Shown in pieces: positions 16,372-23,232 of a DNA stretch of 32,425 nt (position 1 is its first letter; each line of letters begins with the position of its first letter). Location: contig CAJONH010000009.1 in NCBI GenBank assembly GCA_905235825.1, positions 1-32,425 of the forward strand, read 5' to 3'. The stretch is from Candidatus Gastranaerophilales bacterium (GTDB taxonomy: Bacteria; Cyanobacteriota; Vampirovibrionia; Gastranaerophilales; Gastranaerophilaceae). Below the pieces are notes generated by a model, which did not search any database, had not been told where the DNA came from, and saw only the letters and a program-made list of their open reading frames with translations. Made by a program: the position numbers and the translations under genes.

Positions 16372-18807
16372 TTATTTTTTATCGAAAATAATTTTATCAT
16401 CTTTTAGTTTAAGAACAATTACATCGTCTTTCGTATATTTGCCTGATAGAATTTCTTCTGCAAGACCGTCTTCTATACGTTTTTGTATTAAACGACGCAA
16501 GGGTCTTGCACCATAAGCCTCCGAATATCCTGCATCACCAAGATAATCCTTAACTTCATCAGTAACCTCTATCTTTAAACCATGTGATTCAAGGCGTTTG
16601 AATAAATCATTAAGCATTAAATCAACAATCTGTCTTATTTCAGGCTTTGATAAATGAGCAAATACGATAATATCATCTATTCTGTTTAAAAATTCGGGAC
16701 GAAAAGATTTTTTCATTTCTTCCATTACCGTATCTTTCAAATGTTCATATTTATCTTTCTGCTCATTTTCCGCAACGGAAAATCCGAGCTTACCCGTTGA
16801 TGTAATCATACTTGCACCAACGTTACTTGTCATTATGATAATTGTATTTTTGAAATTAATATGCCTTCCTTTAGAGTCGGTTAAACGTCCGTCATCCAAG
16901 ATTTGCAGCATTATATTAAATACATCACCATGTGCTTTCTCAATCTCATCGAATAAAATTACACTATATGGTTTCTTCCTTACGAGCTCAGTCATGTGAC
17001 CACCGTCATCATAACCAACATATCCGGGAGGCGAACCGATTAATTTAGCGGTTGAATGTTTTTCCATAAATTCAGACATATCAACACGAATCATATTATC
17101 TTCACTTCCGAATACGGCTTCTGCCAGTGCCTTTGCCAGTTCTGTTTTACCTACACCCGTCGGACCGGAGAAAATGAAACTTCCTATAGGTCTGTTTGGT
17201 GACTTTAAACCGACTCTTGCACGTCTTATTGCTTTTGATATTGCAACAACTGCCTGTTCTTGTCCAATTACACGTTTATGTAATGTTTCTTCGAGTTTCA
17301 GCAGTCTTTCGCTTTCACCTTCGGTAATTTTTGTTGTTGGAATACCCGTCATCATGCTGACAACCTGTGCGACATTTTCTGCTGTAACAGTCGGTTTATT
17401 TTCTTCGTTATCTTCCCGCCACTTTAATGACATTTCACGAATTTTATCTTTTAAATCGGCTTCATCATCACGTAAATTGGATGCTGTTTCAAATTCCTGA
17501 TTTCTTATTGCATCTTCTTTTTGTTTTATAACGGATTTTAGTTCTTTTTCAAGTTCCTTACCTTCAGGCGGAAGTGCACTCGTTTGTATTCTGAGCTTCG
17601 ATGCAGCTTCATCAATAACATCTATCGCTTTATCAGGCAAAAACCTGTCATTAATATATTTATATGAAAGTTCCGTTGCCGCAACAATGGCTTCATCAGA
17701 AATATTTAATTTGTGATGTTCTTCATATTTTGGTTTCAAGCCCTTTATAATTTCAATAGTATCATCTACCGAAGGTTCTTCTATAATTATTGATTGAAAA
17801 CGTCTTTCAAGTGCAGGATCTTTTTCTACATATTTTCTGTACTCATCCGATGTTGTAGCACCGATAACCTGAATTTCGCCTCTTGAAAGAGCAGGTTTCA
17901 AAATATTTGCCGCATCAATTGCACCTTCTGCCGCTCCCGCCCCGATTAATGTATGCATTTCATCAATAACAAGAATTACATTTCCTGCCTGACGTATTTC
18001 ATCCATAATCTTTTTCAAACGTTCTTCAAATTCTCCTCTGTATTTTGTACCGGCAACAAGTAACCCCATATCCAGCTGAATTACTTTTTTACCTTCCAAA
18101 ATATCGGGAATTTCACCATTTACAATTCTTGCTGCCAAACCTTCAACTACAGCAGTTTTACCTACACCGGGTTCACCCAGTAAAACAGGATTATTCTTTG
18201 TTCTTCTGGCTAGTATTTGTATAACACGTTCAATTTCTTTTTCTCTGCCTACAACAGGATCTAATCTTTGTTCTTGAGCCGCAAGTGTTAAATCAGTTCC
18301 AAATTCATCCAAACTGGGAGTTTTTGTTTTCCCCGATGACGCTGTGGCAGCAGTTGCTGTCTGTGTCGGTTTTGTTTCTCCCAACATTTTAATAACATTT
18401 GTACGAACTTTATTTAAATCAACACCTAAATTTTCAAGAACTCTTGCGGCAACACCTTCACCTTCACGAATTAACCCTAATAAAAGATGTTCCGTACCTA
18501 TATAATTATGACCTAACTGGCGGGCTTCATCCCAAGATAATTCAAGAACTCTTTTCGCACGTGGAGTAAATGGTATTTCCACCGCAACAAAACCAGAACC
18601 CCGTCCTATTATTTTTTCAACTTCTACTCTTGCATCTTTAAGTGTAACCCCCATTGCTTTTAACGTTTTTGCCGCAACACCGGTTCCTTCACCTATTAAA
18701 CCAAGCAACACCTGTTCCGTACCGACGAAATTATGTCCCAATCTTCTTGCTTCCTCTTGAGCAAGCATTATAACTTTTATCGCCTTCTCCGTAAAACGTT
18801 CAAACAT
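16372..18807 (-). CDS. clpC: ATP-dependent Clp protease ATPase subunit ClpC
   Basis: HSP100 unfoldase that feeds substrates to ClpP. The 811 residues show two N-terminal Clp_N repeats (about 1-145; VGTEQVLLGLI and IGTEHLLLGLI). AAA1 follows with Walker A GEPGVGKT (211-218) and the Walker B run LVIDEMHTLIGAG. Next is the UVR-containing middle domain that defines ClpC (LEKELKSVIKQKEDAI onward, about 420-460). AAA2 has GPTGVGKT (548-555), and the C-terminal D2-small domain closes the protein. ATG at 18807 has a strong GGAGAAGT site. No mcsA/mcsB or ctsR partner flanks it, as in cyanobacterial rather than Bacillus contexts. A terminator follows directly. Confidence 0.97.
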   Translation of the reverse strand: MFERFTEKAIKVIMLAQEEARRLGHNFVGTEQVLLGLIGEGTGVAAKTLKAMGVTLKDARVEVEKIIGRGSGFVAVEIPFTPRAKRVLELSWDEARQLGHNYIGTEHLLLGLIREGEGVAARVLENLGVDLNKVRTNVIKMLGETKPTQTATAATASSGKTKTPSLDEFGTDLTLAAQEQRLDPVVGREKEIERVIQILARRTKNNPVLLGEPGVGKTAVVEGLAARIVNGEIPDILEGKKVIQLDMGLLVAGTKYRGEFEERLKKIMDEIRQAGNVILVIDEMHTLIGAGAAEGAIDAANILKPALSRGEIQVIGATTSDEYRKYVEKDPALERRFQSIIIEEPSVDDTIEIIKGLKPKYEEHHKLNISDEAIVAATELSYKYINDRFLPDKAIDVIDEAASKLRIQTSALPPEGKELEKELKSVIKQKEDAIRNQEFETASNLRDDEADLKDKIREMSLKWREDNEENKPTVTAENVAQVVSMMTGIPTTKITEGESERLLKLEETLHKRVIGQEQAVVAISKAIRRARVGLKSPNRPIGSFIFSGPTGVGKTELAKALAEAVFGSEDNMIRVDMSEFMEKHSTAKLIGSPPGYVGYDDGGHMTELVRKKPYSVILFDEIEKAHGDVFNIMLQILDDGRLTDSKGRHINFKNTIIIMTSNVGASMITSTGKLGFSVAENEQKDKYEHLKDTVMEEMKKSFRPEFLNRIDDIIVFAHLSKPEIRQIVDLMLNDLFKRLESHGLKIEVTDEVKDYLGDAGYSEAYGARPLRRLIQKRIEDGLAEEILSGKYTKDDVIVLKLKDDKIIFDKK

Positions 18808-18833
18808 GCTTTACTTCTCCTACAAGACTATAT

Positions 18834-18864
18834 ATTATAATTTTACATCATAAACTAAATTATA
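18834..18864 (-). promoter_or_regulatory. Candidate clpC promoter (-10 boxes)
   Basis: Two TATAAT hexamers occur on the minus strand (18834-18839 and 18859-18864) in the 81-bp gap before clpC. Neither has a recognisable -35 at 16-18 bp. AT-richness makes chance matches likely, so this only suggests that clpC has its own promoter. Confidence 0.3.
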
Positions 18865-18888
18865 CAATAAGTATTTTATTAACCTTTT

Positions 18889-19542
18889 TTAATTATTTTC
18901 CATATCTTTTAAAACTTTTATTGCTGGGTAATATCCGCCTGTAACTTCATTTGATATTCTATATTCTTTTTTGGCATTTTCTGTATTACCGATTTTCCTA
19001 TATGCCTCACCAAGCATAAAATGTACTTCAGGGTCTTTATAATATATATCTATGCTCTTTTTTAGCAATAGTATCGCACTTTTTAAGCTGTCATTATCTA
19101 TTAAAACTCTTGCCGTATATTTATAAACTTCTTTGTTGTATTTTGCTAAATACTTTATTCCCTTGCAAATTTTAATTGCATATTCTTTATTGCCGTATAA
19201 AAAAATCATATTTAAATCAGCCTCATAAAAATTTCTTATCTGAAAATATGAGGGAATTTCTTTTGTATCATCATTTATAATGCCTATTAAACACAAAAGC
19301 CAGTTAACTGCCGGATTTAAATCTCTTATTAAATTAAGTAAAACTGCTGCTTCTTCAATTCTTCCCTGTATAAATCGACAATATGCACACCCAAAAGTAT
19401 TTTCACCTTTTTTAAAATATTCGTATGCACCTTCCAAATCACCAATACTGAGTTTTTGTCTTCCTGTATAACAAAAACTCCGAAGTAAATCTTCTTGCAT
19501 TCTACATCCGGAGTTTTCTGTCTTTATATTTGTTTGTTTCAT
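18889..19542 (-). CDS. TPR-like repeat protein (217 aa)
   Basis: No signal peptide, so probably cytoplasmic. TPR-like helix pairs are visible near residues 25-60 (KLSIGDLEGAYEYFKKGENT, then RFIQGRIEEAAVLL). A clear C-terminal TPR (PEVHFMLGEAYRKIGNTENA, about residues 170-190) follows. The middle is more divergent helical sequence with several Cys. The ATG at 19542 lies 18 nt after the stop of the exported TPR protein, with only a weak purine stretch, which suggests translational coupling. The specific partner is unknown. It may form a two-protein unit with its neighbour, upstream of clpC. Confidence 0.7.
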   Translation of the reverse strand: MKQTNIKTENSGCRMQEDLLRSFCYTGRQKLSIGDLEGAYEYFKKGENTFGCAYCRFIQGRIEEAAVLLNLIRDLNPAVNWLLCLIGIINDDTKEIPSYFQIRNFYEADLNMIFLYGNKEYAIKICKGIKYLAKYNKEVYKYTARVLIDNDSLKSAILLLKKSIDIYYKDPEVHFMLGEAYRKIGNTENAKKEYRISNEVTGGYYPAIKVLKDMENN

Positions 19543-19560
19543 TTATTTTCCGCAATCAGA

Positions 19561-20178
19561 CTATTTTGAATTAATTTGAGCAGCTTTTATTTTCGCTTTT
19601 TCAGTTAAGATAAAATCTTGTGCCTGCGGATGAATATTATTTATATATGTACCGTTTATTAAATTTTCTATTTGAATTACATCATCCGTTTTTATTGATT
19701 TTTGTCTTAACGCTCTATAATAATCCTGTATAAATCCTGCCGGATTATCTCTTAACTTTCTTACTTCAGCTGCGGTAAAATTTTCATATTTGCATCCAAC
19801 CGGATTTCTCATACATAACTGTGCTTGAATAGCATAAGATGTTAATTTTGATGTTGTACTCAGACTTATTACTTTATCAAATGCTTCATTTGCTTCATTT
19901 ATCATAGCTATGTTCATATAGGAACTTCCCAAATAATACCAAGCAATAGCATTGTCATCATATCGCATTGTGTAATCTTTTAATATTGATATACAAGCTA
20001 AATAGTCGCCTTTTTTGTATGCTTCTATTGCTTCTTTTATTTCTTGTGAACTATCCGCTTCAACTTTTTTTGCTGCTGATAACGAAGAAGCACTATCCGT
20101 AACCGCTATTGCATTTTCTGCACAATTCAAACCAAGAAATAATGCAAAAAACAAACCTGTTAATAATATTTTTTTCAT
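19561..20178 (-). CDS. Exported TPR protein (205 aa)
   Basis: Signal peptide MKKILLTGLFFALFLGLNC then AENAIA; the LNCA context is not a convincing lipobox, so a soluble periplasmic protein is more likely than a lipoprotein. Two TPR units follow (EAYKKGDYLACISILKDYT and NAIAWYYLGSSYMNIAMINE, about residues 50-105). The helical C-terminal region contains two Cys (AQLCMRNPVGCKY) that might form a disulphide. ATG at 20178 has AGAGGT upstream. It is the first gene of the unit with the 217-aa TPR protein and is divergent from the XRE regulator across a 257-bp gap. Confidence 0.75.
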   Translation of the reverse strand: MKKILLTGLFFALFLGLNCAENAIAVTDSASSLSAAKKVEADSSQEIKEAIEAYKKGDYLACISILKDYTMRYDDNAIAWYYLGSSYMNIAMINEANEAFDKVISLSTTSKLTSYAIQAQLCMRNPVGCKYENFTAAEVRKLRDNPAGFIQDYYRALRQKSIKTDDVIQIENLINGTYINNIHPQAQDFILTEKAKIKAAQINSK

Positions 20179-20435
20179 TGAATACCTCTTATATTGTTCC
20201 TATTTATAAAACAACCTATTCTATTATATACCCATTTTAACAAAAAAAACTAATTCATTTATACTATATGTTTTACATCTCTTTGCAAACAGTGAATATT
20301 AGTCCTATTATACGGTATATTTGTTTTTTTGTACTCTATTTAAATGATTTTTAACAAAAAAACTATGTGAAGTTTTGTAACAATGATATAATATTATATA
20401 TAAATGTTTAATATATTCTTTGTTTAGGAGGAAAA
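20179..20435. promoter_or_regulatory. Divergent promoter region (TPR gene / XRE gene)
   Basis: The 257-bp gap separates two divergent genes and holds no convincing ORF. On the plus strand TATAAT (20387-20392) lies 43 bp before the XRE start. On the minus strand TATAAT (20223-20228) lies 44 bp before the exported TPR gene. Neither has a clear -35. A strong AGGAGG at 20426-20431 serves the XRE gene. No obvious operator palindrome was found. Confidence 0.4.
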
Positions 20436-20666
20436 ATGAAGATAAAAATAAAAGAAACGGTAAAACAGGTCAAAGGCTGGAGCTTATATAAACTTGCACA
20501 GGTACTTAATCTGCCTCAGCAAACAGTATATTCATGGGCATCAGGCAGAACACAGCCTTCTTATGAAAATATGGACAGACTTTGTGAAGCTATAGGCTGC
20601 GGAATAGGAGATTTATTTGAAGCAGAGCCTGTTCAAGGAAAACTGGATTTTGTTGTTAACTACTAA
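20436..20666 (+). CDS. XRE/Cro-family small HTH regulator
   Basis: A 76-aa DNA-binding protein made almost entirely of one Cro/C1-type helix-turn-helix. WSLYKLAQVLNLPQQTVYSWASG (residues about 15-37) forms helices 2-3, followed by RTQPSYENMDRLCEAIGCGIGDLF typical of helices 4-5. No second domain is present, so it probably dimerises through its short C-terminal tail (GKLDFVVNY). It has the strongest ribosome binding site in the window (AGGAGG, 4 nt spacing). It is divergent from the TPR pair and overlaps the tlyA stop by 4 bp on the opposite strand. Targets are unknown; no toxin gene is adjacent. Confidence 0.9.
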   Translation: MKIKIKETVKQVKGWSLYKLAQVLNLPQQTVYSWASGRTQPSYENMDRLCEAIGCGIGDLFEAEPVQGKLDFVVNY

Positions 20667-21478
20667 AAAGTATTGGCATGTGCATTATTAACAACACTTT
20701 CTATATCAATATTCACGGTATTGTCTTGAAATATCGGTGATAAATAAATAAGATATTCTATATTGCCTTTCGGACCTTTTATTGGAGAAAAGGAAAGAGC
20801 TTTCGGATATAATTTCATTTCACTGCAATAAGTAACAATATTTCTTATAACTTCTATATGAGTGTCTTTTTCCCTGATTACCCCGTTTTTGCCGACTTTT
20901 TCCTTTCCGGCTTCAAATTGGGGTTTTATTAATGAAACTATTTCAAATCCTTTTTTATCTGCTAATTTTATTAAATTAGGAATTACTTTTGTTATTGATA
21001 TAAATGATAAATCCATTGTTAAAAAAGATGCATATTCTTCATCCGAATTATATATATCAGTTTCAATGCAATTTTTAATATTAACTTTTTCTATTACCTT
21101 TACCTTGGGATTTGTCCTTAATTTCCAAGCAATTTGTCCGTATCCTACATCAACACTGTATACTTTTCTGGCACCGTTTTGAAGCATGCAATCGGTAAAA
21201 CCGCCTGTTGATGCACCTGCATCAAGACAAATAATATTTTTTAAATTAATATTAAATTCTTTTATTGCTTTATCCAGTTTATATCCGCCACGAGATACAA
21301 AAGGCATTGATTTAATTTCAATTATGGTATTTTCTTTTATATCAACAGGAAATCCTGCCTTAGTAATAATTTTACCGTCAACTTTGACATCACCTGCCAT
21401 TATTGCAGCTTGAGCCTTATTTTTGGTTTCAAAATAACCTTTATCTGTTAAAATTTTATCAAGTCTTTCTTTTGTCAT
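20663..21478 (-). CDS. tlyA: TlyA-like rRNA 2'-O-methyltransferase (S4 + FtsJ domains)
   Basis: Predicted to methylate ribose 2'-OH groups of rRNA, as shown for TlyA of mycobacteria, and often annotated as hemolysin. The N-terminal S4 RNA-binding domain (1 to about 60; RLDKIL...KNKAQAAIMAGDVKVDG) is followed by a Rossmann methyltransferase with SAM motif LDAGASTGGFTD (about 84-95). K-D-K-E catalytic candidates are in SRGGYKLDKA, MDLSFIS, LIKPQFEAG and NIEYLIYL. ATG 21478 fits the family start (M-x-K-x-RLDK); an in-frame TTG at 21490 with AAGGAT upstream would add MIFK. Its ATG is 1 nt beyond the tatD stop (TAAAATG), so it is coupled to tatD. Confidence 0.93.
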   Translation of the reverse strand: MTKERLDKILTDKGYFETKNKAQAAIMAGDVKVDGKIITKAGFPVDIKENTIIEIKSMPFVSRGGYKLDKAIKEFNINLKNIICLDAGASTGGFTDCMLQNGARKVYSVDVGYGQIAWKLRTNPKVKVIEKVNIKNCIETDIYNSDEEYASFLTMDLSFISITKVIPNLIKLADKKGFEIVSLIKPQFEAGKEKVGKNGVIREKDTHIEVIRNIVTYCSEMKLYPKALSFSPIKGPKGNIEYLIYLSPIFQDNTVNIDIESVVNNAHANTF

Positions 21479-21479
21479 T

Positions 21480-22235
21480 TTAAAAATCAAATATCCTTTT
21501 TGCGTTTTCGGTTGTAGCCTTTTTTAAATCTTCCGCATCAATATTTTTTATATTTGCTATTTCTTGTGCAATATATTTTAAATATGAGGGAGTATTGAGT
21601 TTACCTCTGTATGGAACGGGAGTTAAATATGGAGCATCTGTTTCAAGAAGCAGTTTATCAATAGGAACTATTTTGGCTGTTTCTTTTAAATCTTTAGCAT
21701 TTTTAAAAGTAACAACACCGCCTATAGCTATGTAATAGCCTTTATCGATGCATTTTTGTGCAAATTCAGGACTGCCTGAAAAACAATGGAATATCACATT
21801 GTTTAATTTATAATCCTGCAATGTATTAAAACAATCCTCATGAGCTTCTCTATCGTGAATAATTACCGGAAGTTTTACGTTTTGAGCTATTTCCAATTGT
21901 TTTTTTAATAAAATTTTTTGTTCCTCCTTGGTATCTGCTCCATAATGATAATCAAGTCCTATTTCACCGATTGCAACAACTTTCTTATGATGAATTAAAT
22001 CATATATTTTTTTTTCTATATCCTCATTGTATGTCTGAAATTCAGAAGGGTGAACACCTAACGCACAAAAGAGCATTTCATTTTTTTCACAAAGACTTAT
22101 TATATCGTCAAATGTTGAAGGTTCTACACCCGGAATAATAACTTTTTCAACATCATTCTTTTTTATATCAGCCAAAACCTCCGGAAAATTTTCTCTGTAT
22201 TCATCAAAATTTATGTGTGAATGTGTATCTATCAT
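21480..22235 (-). CDS. tatD: TatD-family metal-dependent deoxyribonuclease
   Basis: Amidohydrolase-fold hydrolase with 3'-5' exonuclease activity in characterised members (DNA repair/quality control). Metal-site motifs are complete and in order: MIDTHSH (His5, His7), GEIGLDY (Glu91), IIHDR, FHCFSG and LETDAPYL. The length of 251 aa is normal. ATG 22235 is chosen because family proteins begin at M-x-D-x-H-x-H; a longer frame to 22400 only adds hydrophobic non-homologous sequence that overlaps the divergent gene's promoter. The ribosome binding site is weak (GGGAT). Upstream gene of the tatD-tlyA pair. Confidence 0.95.
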   Translation of the reverse strand: MIDTHSHINFDEYRENFPEVLADIKKNDVEKVIIPGVEPSTFDDIISLCEKNEMLFCALGVHPSEFQTYNEDIEKKIYDLIHHKKVVAIGEIGLDYHYGADTKEEQKILLKKQLEIAQNVKLPVIIHDREAHEDCFNTLQDYKLNNVIFHCFSGSPEFAQKCIDKGYYIAIGGVVTFKNAKDLKETAKIVPIDKLLLETDAPYLTPVPYRGKLNTPSYLKYIAQEIANIKNIDAEDLKKATTENAKRIFDF

Positions 22236-22363
22236 TTTATTGCAAATCCCTATCTTACATATTAATATTAGCATGTAAACATTATTTAACAAAATAACAA
22301 TTCTTATTTTTTTTACGTGTTTATCATCTCGATAAAGAATAAGAATTGAAAAAAGGAAATCAC

Positions 22364-23092
22364 GTGAATTTAATAAATATGACGATACAAGAGCCATCAA
22401 CAGCTATTATTTCGTCAAACAAAAATAAATCGGAAAATTCAAAAACAGACAAAAAAGTTTTGTTATGTTCCGCTGCAGGCAGTGCAGCCGGTATTACAGC
22501 TGCTGTTTCAGGTATATATTCTCTTGCAAAAAAAAGAAATCCTTCTATCTCTTTAAAAAATCTAAAGTACGATGAAAAAGATATTCTTATGATTGGTGCA
22601 GGTTCTATACTGGGCGGACTTAGCGGCGGTTTAATTTCTGATAACAAAAAAGAGAATAAAATTCCTAAATTAAGAGAAGCCTCGCTTCAATTTTTTGGCA
22701 GTCTTGCCTGCCCCATTGGTATTCTTGCCGCTGCAAATAAGGCACTTGATAAAGCAAACATAAAAATGCCTCAAATAGAAGGGGGTTCTAAAATAACAAA
22801 AGCACTTAATACATTTATATCGGCTTCTCCTAAAATAGCTGTTACAATAGGTTCGCTTGTTGCAGGTATGAATGTCGGCAATAAAATTATGAACAATGTT
22901 AATAATAAAATTTTTAATCAGCAGGAAAACAGAAAAATTCATGCTTCTGATTATCTAGTTCATGCCGATGATATTTGTGTAGCTGCAAGTTTATTATTAA
23001 AAGATTCGGAAGCAATTTCAGCAGTAACATCAAAGGCACTTCCGGCATCATTTATACTGGCAGGTGTAAAAACAGGTTCTCAAAAGGCATAA
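22364..23092 (+). CDS. Glycine-rich multi-span membrane protein, unknown
   Basis: Not recognised as a named family. GTG at 22364 is preferred because AGGA lies 6 nt upstream; an in-frame TTG further 5' and an ATG at 22379 are alternatives. The 243-aa protein has four or five small-residue-rich hydrophobic segments. These are residues about 32-55 (AAGSAAGITAAVSG), 74-92 (IGAGSILGGLSGGL), 110-128 and about 159-180. The C-terminal part contains SDYLVHADDICVAASLLL. The glycine-zipper-like spacing suggests helix packing in a membrane or an oligomeric channel. It is divergent from tatD and is followed by the hairpin at 23114-23136, then the RelA/SpoT-like gene in the same direction. Confidence 0.6.
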   Translation: MNLINMTIQEPSTAIISSNKNKSENSKTDKKVLLCSAAGSAAGITAAVSGIYSLAKKRNPSISLKNLKYDEKDILMIGAGSILGGLSGGLISDNKKENKIPKLREASLQFFGSLACPIGILAAANKALDKANIKMPQIEGGSKITKALNTFISASPKIAVTIGSLVAGMNVGNKIMNNVNNKIFNQQENRKIHASDYLVHADDICVAASLLLKDSEAISAVTSKALPASFILAGVKTGSQKA

Positions 23093-23113
23093 TAATTACT
23101 TCGCAATTTACAT

Positions 23114-23136
23114 CGGCAGACTGAATAAGTCTGCCG
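23114..23136 (+). repeat. Perfect hairpin of the TCTGCCGAA family
   Basis: CGGCAGACT (23114-23122), loop GAATA, AGTCTGCCG (23128-23136): a perfect 9-bp stem without a T-run, 21 bp after the upstream gene's stop. The trailing CCGAATAAT is identical to the sequence after the hairpin at 1135-1152. It may be a dispersed palindrome or an RNA-stability/processing element. Confidence 0.6.
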
Positions 23137-23232
23137 AATAATACAGTGAAAAAATACATAAAATAATTTTATGTATTAAAGTTATAAATATTTTTGCCGA
23201 TATACAAAAATATTAAGTTAAGAAGTGTTCTC

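Noticed and set aside
20436..20666. Antitoxin of a toxin-antitoxin pair
   Set aside because: The XRE protein has no small toxin-like neighbour; the adjacent genes are tlyA and a divergent exported TPR protein.
22236..22400. N-terminal extension of TatD
   Set aside because: It has no similarity to TatD proteins and overlaps the divergent gene; the metal-binding M-x-D-x-H-x-H motif fixes the start at 22235.
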